From the NCBI GenBank assembly GCA_016703535.1, contig JADJBV010000002.1, forward strand, positions 2,046,001 through 2,110,000: DNA of 64,000 bases. Direction: 5' to 3'. Of this stretch, positions 15,004 to 23,896 are shown one piece after another. Below the pieces are notes generated by a model. That model ran no database searches and was not told where the DNA came from. It saw only the letters and a program-made list of their open reading frames with translations. Within the stretch, counting starts at the first letter, position 1. Every line of letters begins with the position of its first letter. Position numbers and translations under genes: made by a program. The DNA is from Deltaproteobacteria bacterium (GTDB taxonomy: Bacteria; Myxococcota; Kuafuiibacteriia; Kuafuiibacteriales; Kuafuiibacteriaceae).

Positions 15004-16382
15004 GCTGCGCTGATATTCGCGGCCAGCTCGTGGCTTACCGAAAGCACGAGCTCTCGCTGCTGCAGACCACCAAAGTGGAACAGCACCTGGCTCGTTGTCC
15101 GGCCTGTGCTCGCCTCCACACCCAACTTTCACTCGGCTTCGAGGCCGCTCGTCGGGCGCCCCAGGTCGACCGGGCCCACCTGGTGCGCCTGATCGCCCGT
15201 TTGGGTCCCTATCTGGAGACCGCTCAGCCGGACCACTGGCCTTTGGCTTACGGTGCGGGTGGCGCGTTGGCCGCCTTGGCCGCGGTGTTGGTGGCCTTCG
15301 GCTTGTGGAAGGGCTTCGAGCCGCCTGCGCCGGACTTCGGCGCGGCGGTGGTCGAGAGGGCCCGGCCCCAAGTGGCTCAGGTCCGTCTGGTGCCGAAGCC
15401 ACGGCGCCTCGAGTGGCTGGACCAGGTCGCGAACCGAACCCTGGTGCGCTCTCGACCCTTGCCGGCGTTGCGGATCATCTCCAGCCCGGACTGGACCGGT
15501 CGGGTCCTTGGTGGTCGCAGCGACGAACCACGGGTGGTGATGGATCAAGGCTACGCCAGCTTCGACTATCAAGGAGAGGTTGGGCAGGTCTTGCGGGTCC
15601 AGACCAAAGATCTGGAGGTCGAGCTGCAGGAGGCCCGGGCCTATGTGGTGCGGGAGCCGAGCGGGTTGACCACCATTGGCCTACTCAGCGGCCGAGCGGC
15701 GGTCGCCGTCGACGGCGAGTTGATCTTGCTGGCGCCGGGTGAACAGCGGACCTTCGGCCCGGGCGCGGCGGCGAAGGGCCGGCTGGAGATGCCGGCGGCC
15801 TTGACCAGCGCCGCGGATTTTGTGGACGAGGTGCGGCCGGCGATCGCGACCCTGGAACCGGTGGCCGAGGCCGACGCCCCCTCCGAGGTGCTCGAGCCCA
15901 GGTTCGAGCCCCTGCCGAATGAGCACGATTCGAACTCGCCGGTCCCTACCTCGGAGGTCGCGGCCGGGCCTGAGGTCCAGCCTCCGGTGAGCGTAAGTTT
16001 GGCCCAGCAGTTGGCGGAGGCCGAAGATCAGGCTCGTCGCGGCGAACGAGGGGCTGCCCGCGCCCGCTACGAGGCCCTTTTGGACCAGGCGAGTGAGCCG
16101 GAACGACCATTGGTCCAGTACGAGCTGGCGCGCCTGCTCGCCGCCGATGGAGCGACCGATCGGGCCATGGTGCTGTATCGGACGTTGGGGCAGGGCGAAA
16201 ACGAGGTCGCGATCCAGGCCAACTTCGCCTTGTGTCAGCTCCAACTCCAGCAACCCTGTGCGGCCGCCTCTTGTCTGGACCGGATCATGACCGACCTGTC
16301 TCGCCCGGTGACAGTGCGCGCCGAAGCCGCCCAACTCAAGGCTCGCTGGCGTTTGTCGTCGGTCGCACGTTGCTCGCAATAA
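15000..16382 (+). CDS. Anti-sigma factor: zinc finger, TM helix, FecR-like and TPR domains (cassette A)
   Basis: A 460-residue predicted anti-sigma factor spanning the inner membrane. The cytoplasmic ZAS-type motif is H29-x3-C33-x2-C36 (VEQHLARCPAC) with Cys3. One transmembrane helix is at about 83-103. The periplasmic part has a FecR-like beta domain (about 170-265, including AYVVREPSG and GRAAVAVDGELILLAPGE) and a C-terminal helical TPR region (about 340-445). It is translationally coupled to the sigma gene. In FecR systems the periplasmic domain senses the outer-membrane receptor; a similar role with the upstream barrel protein is inferred. Cassette C has the same domain order. Confidence 0.83.
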   Translation: MSCADIRGQLVAYRKHELSLLQTTKVEQHLARCPACARLHTQLSLGFEAARRAPQVDRAHLVRLIARLGPYLETAQPDHWPLAYGAGGALAALAAVLVAFGLWKGFEPPAPDFGAAVVERARPQVAQVRLVPKPRRLEWLDQVANRTLVRSRPLPALRIISSPDWTGRVLGGRSDEPRVVMDQGYASFDYQGEVGQVLRVQTKDLEVELQEARAYVVREPSGLTTIGLLSGRAAVAVDGELILLAPGEQRTFGPGAAAKGRLEMPAALTSAADFVDEVRPAIATLEPVAEADAPSEVLEPRFEPLPNEHDSNSPVPTSEVAAGPEVQPPVSVSLAQQLAEAEDQARRGERGAARARYEALLDQASEPERPLVQYELARLLAADGATDRAMVLYRTLGQGENEVAIQANFALCQLQLQQPCAAASCLDRIMTDLSRPVTVRAEAAQLKARWRLSSVARCSQ

Positions 16383-16510
16383 AATTCCGGCGGCTTCGTA
16401 ACTAACTTTCCAGAGCGCAACGAGGACCGCCGCGACCGTGGGTCGTGAGCTTCGTTCGCAGATTTTCAGCGACCAATCGACGCCGGGGCTCGACCCCGAG
16501 GAGCGTGCTC

Positions 16511-18017
16511 ATGTCTTGTCAACGTCCTCTCACGGAGAGGTTGTGGCCTCTCTCCGTCTGTCTCTTCCTGCCCGTGGCCGCGGGTTGTGGCTTGGGTTCA
16601 GGCGACAACAACGGTCAAGGTGCAGCCTTCATCAACTCTCAAAACGGCGCCGACGCCGGGGAACGCCCGGACGAAGACGGGGGCGGCTTCCCTCACGATC
16701 CCAGCTGTGACGCTGGCGTCGCGCCCGGCGACGAGTGCTCCGCCTTCGGGGGCATCTGCCTCCCCCTGGATCCGGCCACCGGCTGGATCGAGTGCCCCGA
16801 GGGCCTCTACCCGATCGCCGCAGGATGTGGTGACCCCAACCTCCCGGCGATCTGCTGTGGACGCATCGAGGAGCCGCCGCCGCCGCCCACCGACTGCTAC
16901 AGCCAAGGTGGCTACTGCGCGCCCTTCGATCCGAACCGTGGCGGAGGGTGCCCCGACGGCAACCCCGGCTTCTACGATCCCACCTGTGGTGATCCGATGA
17001 ACGGTGGCGGCCTCTGCTGTGTGGCCAACGTCCCGCCGCCGCCTCCGGGCGACGAGTGCTCAAACTTCGGTGGGATTTGTCTGCCGGCCTTCGATCCCAG
17101 CGATCCGAACGGCCAGTGGTATGGCTGCCCCGATGGGCTGCAAGAGCTCCCGGTCGCCTGCGGTGACGATGGCAGCGGCCTCCGGTCCGTGTGCTGCGGC
17201 CGTATCGACGAGCCGCCGCCCCCGACCGACTGCGCCGGAATTGGTGGTTTCTGCGGTTTCTTCGACGAACAGCCAGGGCTTCGTCTGCCCCGACGGCGCT
17301 CAGCCGGTAGCCTTTGATCCCAACTGTGGTGATCCCCAGTTCGGCGGCGGCATCTGCTGCTTGCCCGGTGAGCCCCCGCCCCCGACCGACTGCGCTTCGT
17401 TGGGCGGCTACTGCGGTGGATTCGATCCCCAGACCGGTGAAATTTACTGCGGCCCGAACGACCTGATCTTGGACGACCCGACCTGCGGCGATCCTCAGAC
17501 CGGCCGCGGCATCTGCTGCGTCCCCGGTGGTGAACCTCCTCCGACCGACTGCGCCTTGTTGGGAGGTTATTGCGGCGGCTTCGATCCCCAGACCGGTGAG
17601 GTCTACTGCGACGCCAACTCCCAGGTGATTGAAGATCCGACCTGCGGCGATATCCAACAGGGTGGTGGGCTCTGCTGTGTGCCGGGCGGCGAACCGCCCC
17701 CTCCACCCCCGGGTGACGCCTGCTCCGAGATCGGTGGCTTCTGTGCGCCGATCGACGAAAACTTCGGTGGTTATTGCCCCGAGGGGACCGTACCCAGCCA
17801 GGAGATCCTCTGCGGCGATCCGAACCAGGGTGTCTTCGGGATCTGCTGCGTGCGCGATGACCAGCAGCCTCCGACCCCCACCTGCCCTGACGCGAACGCG
17901 CCCAACGTGTTCTACGTCAGCCAGGATCCGGGGCTCTGCGCGGCCATCAGCTACACCTGCCCGTCGAACCACGTGGTCTTCGACAGCGATTGTGGCTGCG
18001 GCTGCATCGGGTACTGA
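16511..18017 (+). CDS. Cys-rich lipoprotein with seven tandem Cys6 modules, interrupted by a +1 frameshift
   Basis: A predicted surface lipoprotein of about 500 residues when the frame is restored. The signal ends in the lipobox VAAGC, followed by an Asp/Gly linker and seven modules of about 50 residues. Each module has the pattern C-x(5-6)-[GF]GG[YFI]C, a middle Cys, CGDP-like, then an adjacent CC pair, separated by PPPP linkers. A Cys-rich domain ends the protein in CGCGCIGY. The first frame stops at 17317; the remaining modules are in the +1 frame. Skipping base 17270 restores module 4 exactly (FFDE then SQGFVCPDG). The cause may be a true mutation, an assembly error or recoding. The ATG at 16511 has GAGGAG 7 nt upstream. 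No known family was recognised. Confidence 0.7.
16736..17849 (+). repeat. Seven tandem Cys6 protein modules
   Basis: Seven direct repeats of about 150 nt encode six-cysteine modules joined by Pro-rich linkers. Modules 5 and 6 are nearly identical (GGYCGGFDPQTGE, then DPTCGD and GGEPPP in both), pointing to recent duplication; modules 1 and 3 form another related pair (GGICLP, then CCGRI). The second lipoprotein gene at 18051 carries two more diverged copies. Confidence 0.8.
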
Positions 18018-18050
18018 CCCAAGCCCCGATGATCGAGGTATGATCCGCTG

Positions 18051-18455
18051 ATGGGGCGGGGGTGGACGTGGTGGCTCTGGTTCTTCGCGACCAGCGCCTG
18101 TGTCAATGAAGTTGATCTGCGTCCACCTCCTGCCGTCCCGACCCGCTCCGACGCTGGCTTCGACGATCTCGGCGAGCCTGATCCCATGGTCCCCGACTCG
18201 GGCGAGCCACCACCACCCGACCCTCCCTGCGTCGACCTCAACTTCTTCTGCATCTCACCGCGGTGTCCCGACGGCACCACGCCGGTCCAGGCCCAGTGTG
18301 ATCCGAACGGAGGGAGCGTCTGCTGCGCGCCGATGCCCGCGTGCGAGGATCTCGGCCTGTTCTGCGTCGAACCCAGCCCGCAGGGGAGCTGCCCGCCGGG
18401 TCTCGTCGAACAGGCGTATCCTTGCCAGAACCCCGCCGCTCGCTGCTGCGGTTAG
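18051..18455 (+). CDS. Small Cys-rich lipoprotein with two related modules
   Basis: A 134-residue lipoprotein: Trp-rich signal ending FFATSAC, an Asp/Pro-rich linker, then two modules, one from CVDLNFFC to SVCCAP and one from CEDLGLFC to AARCCG. Each has the leading Cys pair, a CPDG/CPPG element and a final CC as in the upstream gene, so the two are paralogues in one unit 33 nt apart. Even Cys number per module and export suggest disulfide-stabilised extracellular domains. Function is unknown. The ATG is at 18051; an upstream GAGG lies somewhat far (about 11 nt). Confidence 0.7.
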   Translation: MGRGWTWWLWFFATSACVNEVDLRPPPAVPTRSDAGFDDLGEPDPMVPDSGEPPPPDPPCVDLNFFCISPRCPDGTTPVQAQCDPNGGSVCCAPMPACEDLGLFCVEPSPQGSCPPGLVEQAYPCQNPAARCCG

Positions 18456-18512
18456 CCCCTCCATGCGCCCAGGTTGGACCGGGGGCGCCGCCGTGTTACC
18501 TGAGCCGCGCCG

Positions 18513-19859
18513 ATGCTCAATTGGGTCTTCCTCGGCTTGGTCCTGATCGGGACGTTGACCGGCGCTTTCAGCGGCAAGATGGCCGACGTCTCGAGGTCGA
18601 TGATCGACTCCAGCAAGACCGCCGTCGATCTGGCCTTGGGATTGGTCGGACAAATGGCGCTTTGGCTGGGGGTGATGAAGGTCCTCGAAGACGTAGGCTT
18701 CTTGCCGCGCCTGGCCAAGCTGATGAAGCCAGTCATGACCCGGCTTTTTCCGTATGTCCCCGCCGATCACCCGGCGATGGGCGCGATGATCCTCAACCTC
18801 GCGGCCAACATGCTCGGGCTCACCAACGCGGCCACGCCCTTCGGCATCAAGGCGATGATCGAGCTCAATAAACTCAACGATCGGCCCGGCGTCGCCACCA
18901 ACGCGATGGTCCTCTTTTTGGCGATCAACACTTCGGGGGTCGCGGTCTTGCCGACCGGAGTGGTGGCGGTCCGGGCCTCGATGGGCTCCAAGGACCCGAC
19001 CGCGATCTTCTTGCCGACCATCTTGGCGACCGCTTGCTCCACGATCATCGCGATCATCGCCGTGAAGTTGCTGGAGCGGCTGAAGGTGTTTGGCGCCGAG
19101 CGATATCCCGCCGACCCCACGGCCGCGACCACGGTCGCCGAGGTCAAGGGCCTCGGCGAAGCCCAAGCGATGGCGGTCGCCTCTCGCCCCTTCACCCAGC
19201 CCTACGCGACGATCGCCTTGGTGATCGGCCTGGTGTTGTTGGCGGGCCTGCTCAATGACACCAGCCGAATTGCGGCGGCGGCGGGTCTCCCCGCGGATCT
19301 TGGCCTCCTGGCGCGGCTCGGCAACTTCGACGTCCTCAAGCAGCTCAGCGCCGACTGGATCCTGCCGCTCTTGATGGTCACCATCCTGCTCCTCGGCCTT
19401 TCGGTGGGCGGCAAGGTCTACGACTCGGTGGTCAAGGGCGCCAAAGAGGGCTTCAACGTCGCCATCACCATCATCCCCTTTTTGGTCGCCATCCTGGTGG
19501 CCATCGGCATGTTCCGGAGCTCCGGCGCGATGGCCGCCATCGTCGACACCGTCACCCCCATCGCCGACGCCATCGGTTTCCCGGCCAAGGCCCTCCCGAT
19601 GGCTTTGATTCGGCCCCTCTCGGGCAGCGGCGCGATGGCGGTCCTGATGGAGACCCTCAAGACCGAAGGCCCCGACTCCTTCACCAGCTTCGTGGTGTCG
19701 GTCATGAACGGGAGCTTCGAGACCACCTTTTACGTCCTGGCGGTGTACTTCGGGGCGGTGGGGGTCCGGGCGACCCGGCACACCATCCTCGGCTGTTTGG
19801 CCTCGGACCTGGCGGGGATCACCGGCGCGGTGGTGTTCAGCCGGCTGTTCTACGGCTGA
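18513..19859 (+). CDS. SpmA-SpmB fusion, nucleoside-recognition (Gate) domain membrane protein
   Basis: A 448-residue polytopic membrane protein that fuses the SpmA and SpmB halves found as separate genes in spore formers. The N-terminal half (1-210) holds GLVGQMALWLGVMKVLEDVG, HPAMGAMILNLAANMLGL and the polar NAATPFGIKAM segment. The C-terminal half (about 230-448) repeats the plan with MVTILLLG, PIADAIGFPAKALPMALIRPL and SGSGAMAVL. Fused forms occur widely in non-sporulating Gram-negative bacteria; in spore formers they affect spore dehydration, but the transported substrate is not established. The ATG is at 18513. The 3' end overlaps a convergent small gene by 10 nt. Confidence 0.85.
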   Translation: MLNWVFLGLVLIGTLTGAFSGKMADVSRSMIDSSKTAVDLALGLVGQMALWLGVMKVLEDVGFLPRLAKLMKPVMTRLFPYVPADHPAMGAMILNLAANMLGLTNAATPFGIKAMIELNKLNDRPGVATNAMVLFLAINTSGVAVLPTGVVAVRASMGSKDPTAIFLPTILATACSTIIAIIAVKLLERLKVFGAERYPADPTAATTVAEVKGLGEAQAMAVASRPFTQPYATIALVIGLVLLAGLLNDTSRIAAAAGLPADLGLLARLGNFDVLKQLSADWILPLLMVTILLLGLSVGGKVYDSVVKGAKEGFNVAITIIPFLVAILVAIGMFRSSGAMAAIVDTVTPIADAIGFPAKALPMALIRPLSGSGAMAVLMETLKTEGPDSFTSFVVSVMNGSFETTFYVLAVYFGAVGVRATRHTILGCLASDLAGITGAVVFSRLFYG

Positions 19860-20095
19860 GCCAGGCTCGTGTCCCCCAGCCCAAAACCCAGATCGGCCTC
19901 TAACGCCCCCGCCGCGTCGACGATCACCAGGCGGCAGGGGGCCGACTGCTCCGCCAGCAAGATGGCGGCATCCAAGGCCGTGGAACGGCTGTCGAAGAGC
20001 TGAGGCAGGGCCTGCTCGGCCGAGCGGGTCAGCCGCCAAAAGGCCCCGTCGGGGGCCAGGCGGAAGGACTGAACCTCGCGGACGCCGGTGGTCAC
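19850..20095 (-). CDS. Small DUF2188-like protein
   Basis: An 81-residue cytoplasmic protein. The layout of SFRLAPDGAFWRLTR, then FDSRSTALDAAILLAEQ and CRLVIVDAAGALEAD resembles the short DUF2188 fold: a strand, a helix over a Ser/Thr-containing turn, then a strand with an acidic turn. No function is known for that family. The GTG at 20095 is chosen; longer frames exist upstream but run toward the sucC leader without a ribosome site. It converges on the SpmAB gene and diverges from sucC. Moderate confidence that it is expressed, low confidence in the family. Confidence 0.5.
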   Translation of the reverse strand: MTTGVREVQSFRLAPDGAFWRLTRSAEQALPQLFDSRSTALDAAILLAEQSAPCRLVIVDAAGALEADLGFGLGDTSLAQP

Positions 20096-20293
20096 AGGAC
20101 CTACCCAAGAGCAAGCGATGTGCCAGAGATCCAACCTCTCCCGTCCGCGGGTCGGGTGTAAACCGTGGAACATCTGGCCGCCCGGGAGGTGGCCAGGATG
20201 CACCCGGCCGCGATTGCCAGGGCGCTTGCGGACGGCGCCCTAGGGTCGTACAAGGCGGGCGCCCCCGGGCCCACCCCGGCGGTCAACAAGGCG

Positions 20294-21472
20294 ATGAAGA
20301 TCCACGAGTACCAAGCCAAAGAACTGCTCCAGCGTTACGGCGTGCCGATTCCGGCGGGTCGGGTCGCGACCTCGGCCGACCAAGCTTACGAGGTGGCCAA
20401 GGCCCTCGGGACCGAGGTGGTGGTGGTGAAGGCCCAGATCCACGCCGGCGGCCGGGGCAAGGGCGGCGGCGTCAAGGTCGTGAAGGGCGCCGAGGAGGCC
20501 AAACGCAAGGCCTCCGAGATGCTCGGGATGATGCTCCGGACCCACCAGACCGGGCCCGAAGGTCAGGAGGTCAAGCGCCTCCTCATCGAGGAGGGCGTGG
20601 GCATCCAGAAGGAGCTCTACCTCGGCCTGGTGTTGGATCGGGCCCAAAAGCGCCTGGTCCTGATGGGCTCGGCCGAAGGTGGCATGGACATCGAGGAGGT
20701 GGCCGCCAACCACCCCGAAAAGATCATCAAGGTGCCGATCGATCCGGTGGTCGGGCTGATGCCCTACCAGGTGCGGGAGATGTGGTTCGGCATGGGCCAA
20801 AAGCCCGAGCTGATCGGCAAAGCCACCAAACTCTGCACCGCCATCTACAACGCCTTCGTCGCCACCGACTCGGCGATCATCGAGATCAACCCGCTGATCA
20901 TCACCAAAGACGGCGACCTCTTGGCCTTGGACGCGAAGATCAACTTCGATGACAACGCCTTGTATCGGCAGCCCGAGATCGTGAAGTTGCGGGACCTGGA
21001 CGAAGAAGATCAGCGCGAGATCGAGGCCAAAGAGTACGACCTCAGCTACATCGCCCTCGAAGGCAACATCGGCTGTTTGGTCAACGGCGCCGGTCTGGCG
21101 ATGGCCACCATGGACATCATCAAACACGCCGGTGGTTCCCCCGCGAACTTCCTCGACGTGGGTGGTGGCGCCACCGCCGACAAGGTGAAGGCCGCGTTTT
21201 CGATCATCCTCCGAGATCCCAAGGTCGAGGCGGTGTTGGTCAACATCTTCGGCGGGATCATGAAGTGCGACGTGATCGCCGATGGCGTCATTCGGGCCGC
21301 TCGGGAGACCAAGCTGGAGATCCCGGTGGTGGCTCGCCTCGAGGGCACCAACGTCGAACTCGGCAAAAAGATGCTCAAGGAGTCGGGCCTCGACCTGACC
21401 TCGGCCGACAACATGTTGGACGCGGCCGAGAAGGTCGTGCGGCTCGCCAAAGAGCGGAAGAAGAAGGGCTGA
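20294..21472 (+). CDS. sucC: Succinyl-CoA synthetase, ADP-forming, beta subunit
   Basis: TCA-cycle enzyme subunit that, with SucD, interconverts succinyl-CoA and succinate with ATP formation. 392 residues, matching the 388 of E. coli. It starts MKIHEYQAKELLQRYGVPIP. The ATP-grasp part includes VVVKAQIHAGGRGKGGGVK (about 45-63) and EINPLI (about 197-202); the C-terminal CoA-ligase part has FLDVGGGAT and VNIFGGIMKCD. The ATG at 20294 begins the conserved N-terminus; the upstream open frame is not conserved. sucD follows after 13 nt, so the two are co-transcribed. Confidence 0.96.
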   Translation: MKIHEYQAKELLQRYGVPIPAGRVATSADQAYEVAKALGTEVVVVKAQIHAGGRGKGGGVKVVKGAEEAKRKASEMLGMMLRTHQTGPEGQEVKRLLIEEGVGIQKELYLGLVLDRAQKRLVLMGSAEGGMDIEEVAANHPEKIIKVPIDPVVGLMPYQVREMWFGMGQKPELIGKATKLCTAIYNAFVATDSAIIEINPLIITKDGDLLALDAKINFDDNALYRQPEIVKLRDLDEEDQREIEAKEYDLSYIALEGNIGCLVNGAGLAMATMDIIKHAGGSPANFLDVGGGATADKVKAAFSIILRDPKVEAVLVNIFGGIMKCDVIADGVIRAARETKLEIPVVARLEGTNVELGKKMLKESGLDLTSADNMLDAAEKVVRLAKERKKKG

Positions 21473-21485
21473 GAGGGAACGAACC

Positions 21486-22358
21486 GTGGCGATCTACGTC
21501 AACTCCGACACCAAGGTGCTCGTCCAGGGCATCACCGGCAGCGCCGGCTCTTTCCACGCCCAAGCGGCCCTCGACTACGGCACCAAGGTCGTCGGTGGCG
21601 TCACCCCCGGCAAGGGCGGGCAACGCTTCAACGATCGGGTGCCGATCTTCAACACGGTGGCCGAAGCCAAAGAGAAGACCGGCGCCAACGCCACGGTCAT
21701 CTACGTGCCGGCGGCCTTCTGCGCCGACGCCATTTTGGAGGCGGTCGACGCCGAGATCCCGCTGATCGTGGTGATCACCGAAGGTATCCCGGTCATGGAC
21801 ATGGTCAAAGTGGCTCGGGCCATGGAGACCAGCAAGTGCCGAATGATCGGCCCCAACTGCCCAGGGGTGATCACGCCGGGTCAGTGCAAGATCGGGATCA
21901 TGCCGGGCCACATCCACCTGCCTGGCAAGGTCGGGGTGGTGTCGCGCTCCGGCACCTTGACCTATGAAGCGGTCGGCCAGCTGACCGCCATGGGTTGGGG
22001 CCAGTCGACCTGCGTTGGCATCGGCGGCGACCCGGTGAACGGCACCAAGTTTGTCGAGGTGCTCGAGGCCTTCAACCGAGATCCCGACACGGACGCCGTG
22101 ATCATGATCGGCGAGATCGGCGGCACCGACGAAGAGGCGGCCGCGGAGTACATCAAGCGAGAGTGGAAGAAGCCGATCGCCGGCTTCATCGCCGGGACCA
22201 CCGCGCCGCCGGGCAAGCGCATGGGCCACGCTGGAGCGATCATCTCCGGGGGCAAAGGGACCGCGGCCGAAAAGATCGCCGCGTTGGAAGCAGCAGGGGT
22301 GCGGGTTGCGCCCACGCCCGCAGACTTGGCCAGCACCTTGAAGAAGGCGGTGGGCTGA
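21486..22358 (+). CDS. sucD: Succinyl-CoA synthetase, alpha subunit
   Basis: The partner of SucC. 290 residues with a CoA-binding Rossmann N-domain (VQGITGSAGSFHA at about 13-25; GGVTPGKGG), IGPNCPGVITP (about 121-131) and the phosphohistidine loop KRMGHAGAIISGG (about 240-252), whose His carries the phosphate during catalysis. The start is GTG at 21486. Length and all hallmark motifs agree with the family. It lies 13 nt after sucC. Confidence 0.96.
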   Translation: MAIYVNSDTKVLVQGITGSAGSFHAQAALDYGTKVVGGVTPGKGGQRFNDRVPIFNTVAEAKEKTGANATVIYVPAAFCADAILEAVDAEIPLIVVITEGIPVMDMVKVARAMETSKCRMIGPNCPGVITPGQCKIGIMPGHIHLPGKVGVVSRSGTLTYEAVGQLTAMGWGQSTCVGIGGDPVNGTKFVEVLEAFNRDPDTDAVIMIGEIGGTDEEAAAEYIKREWKKPIAGFIAGTTAPPGKRMGHAGAIISGGKGTAAEKIAALEAAGVRVAPTPADLASTLKKAVG

Positions 22359-22389
22359 GCTTGTTGGTGATCCAGGGAGGGACGGCGTC

Positions 22390-22884
22390 TTGAACATCTA
22401 CCTGATGAAGAAGCCGAAGCGGATCAACTCCGTTTCGGTGACGCTGTTCGTGATGGCCGCCGGGCTGGGGTACTTGGGTTGGGCATTGATCCCGATCTAC
22501 TGGCCGGTCTTTCAGATGGATGGAATTATGCGCGGCGCTTGCAACGACGCGTATCGAGAGAGGAACGACTCGGTTTTGGTCAACCGACTCGTATCCCAGG
22601 GCCGTCGAACAAAGCTGCGCCTGTCTCCCGAAAACTTCAGCTTGCAGCGAGTGCCCTACAGCGACGAAGAGTTGATGGCGATGCCGGAGGGGCCTCGGAG
22701 GGTGAACGAGGAGCGCGGGAAGATGTGTCTCATCACCTTCCACTACGAGGATACTTACACCTGGCCAATCATCGAGCGGAAGCAGTTGTTCGTCTTCGAT
22801 CGCGTGGTCGAGGCCCCCCTCGAGACCGTCAGCTGGAAGAAACAGGACCAATGTTCTTGCTCCAGCGTGCCGACAGGGCAATGA
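22390..22884 (+). CDS. Hypothetical single-pass membrane protein
   Basis: A 164-residue protein not recognised. It has a short basic N-terminus (KKPKRIN), one transmembrane helix (about 15-37), then an extracytoplasmic or cytoplasmic domain of about 125 residues that contains four Cys, including CSCSS near the end. The start TTG at 22390 is supported by GGGAGGG 8 nt upstream, whereas the in-frame ATG 15 nt later has no ribosome site. Its codon use is less GC-extreme than its neighbours (more A/T at third positions), which could indicate transfer or weak selection. It sits between sucD and pyrB, 7 nt before the latter. Confidence 0.6.
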   Translation: MNIYLMKKPKRINSVSVTLFVMAAGLGYLGWALIPIYWPVFQMDGIMRGACNDAYRERNDSVLVNRLVSQGRRTKLRLSPENFSLQRVPYSDEELMAMPEGPRRVNEERGKMCLITFHYEDTYTWPIIERKQLFVFDRVVEAPLETVSWKKQDQCSCSSVPTGQ

Positions 22885-22891
22885 GGTCACC

Positions 22892-23896
22892 GTGTCCATC
22901 GCTCAGCTGCGCCGCCCCGAATGCCACCTCCTCGGCATCGAGTCGTTGGACGCCGCCGAGATCGAACAGATCCTCCAGTACGCTCGAGATCTGCGGGCTC
23001 GGGCCGATCAAGGAGCGCTCGAGCGCCAGAGCCTGATCGGCGTTTCGGTGGTCACGCTCTTCTACGAGTCGAGCACCCGGACCCGAGCCTCCTTCGAGAT
23101 CGCCGCCCAAAAGTTGGGTGCCTCGGTGGTCAGCCTGGCCTCCTCCTCCACCAGTGTCACCAAAGGCGAGAGCATCTGGGACACCGGCCGGACCTTGGCC
23201 GCCATGGATCCAGGGGCCATCGTCATCCGCCACTCCAGCCCCGGCGCGCCTCACCTCTTGGCCGAGGCCGCTGAAAGTGTCGGCGACACCGCGGTGATCA
23301 ACGCCGGCGATGGCGCCCACGAACACCCCACCCAGGCCCTCCTCGATGCCTTGACCCTCACCGATCGCCTGGGATCCCTCGAGGGTCGAACCATCGCGAT
23401 CATCGGCGACATCGCTCACTCCCGGGTCGCCCGCTCCAACCTCTTCCTCCTCAAGAAGTTGGGCGCTCAGGTCTTGCTCGGCGGTCCGCGCTCCTTGGTG
23501 CCCCGGACCCTGGAGGCCTTGGGCGGCCAGATCGTTCGGGACGTCGATGAGATCATCGAGGTCGCCGACGCGGTGATGATGTTGCGCGTGCAGTTTGAAC
23601 GGCTGGTCGGCCCGCCGCCGTTCCCCAGCCTCTCGGACTACACCCGGGCTTTTGGCCTCACCGCGGCCCGGGCCAAGCGGATGAAACCCGAGGCCTTCGT
23701 GATGCACCCGGGGCCGATGAATCGGGGCATCGAGATCGATCCCGAAGTGGCCGACGGTCCGACCTCGGTGGTCGCGCACCAAGTCAGGAACGGCATCGCC
23801 GCTCGAATGGCGGTCCTGGAGCGGGCCATGAAGCGAGGTCCCTGGGCCAAACTCAAGGACGGTGCCGCTCCCCGCCGCGCCGAGGTGCGCTCATGA
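22892..23896 (+). CDS. pyrB: Aspartate carbamoyltransferase catalytic subunit
   Basis: Catalyses carbamoyl phosphate plus aspartate to carbamoyl aspartate in pyrimidine synthesis. 334 residues; phosphate-binding STRTR at 61-65, the carbamoyl-phosphate site HPTQ in GAHEHPTQALLD (about 143-154), the aspartate-domain PGPMNRG and a final RNGIAARMAVLERA helix. All catalytic motifs are present. GAGG lies upstream of the GTG at 22892. It overlaps pyrC by 4 nt (ATGA). No pyrI regulatory gene follows; in some bacteria PyrB instead pairs with an inactive dihydroorotase, which matters here because the neighbouring pyrC is degenerate. Confidence 0.95.
   Translation: MSIAQLRRPECHLLGIESLDAAEIEQILQYARDLRARADQGALERQSLIGVSVVTLFYESSTRTRASFEIAAQKLGASVVSLASSSTSVTKGESIWDTGRTLAAMDPGAIVIRHSSPGAPHLLAEAAESVGDTAVINAGDGAHEHPTQALLDALTLTDRLGSLEGRTIAIIGDIAHSRVARSNLFLLKKLGAQVLLGGPRSLVPRTLEALGGQIVRDVDEIIEVADAVMMLRVQFERLVGPPPFPSLSDYTRAFGLTAARAKRMKPEAFVMHPGPMNRGIEIDPEVADGPTSVVAHQVRNGIAARMAVLERAMKRGPWAKLKDGAAPRRAEVRS

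Noticed and set aside
16445..16510. Longer start for the Cys-rich lipoprotein
   Set aside because: The upstream in-frame codons would put an Arg-rich stretch before the signal peptide; the ATG at 16511 has GAGGAG 7 nt ahead and gives a normal lipoprotein signal.
18255..20114. 600-codon minus-strand frame opposite the SpmAB gene
   Set aside because: Same antisense effect; composition is His/Gly/Arg/Asp-rich without domains, while the plus strand encodes a clear membrane protein.
20165..20293. N-terminal extension of SucC from an upstream in-frame start
   Set aside because: Conserved SucC proteins begin MKIHEYQ; the extension is not conserved in composition and has no ribosome site.
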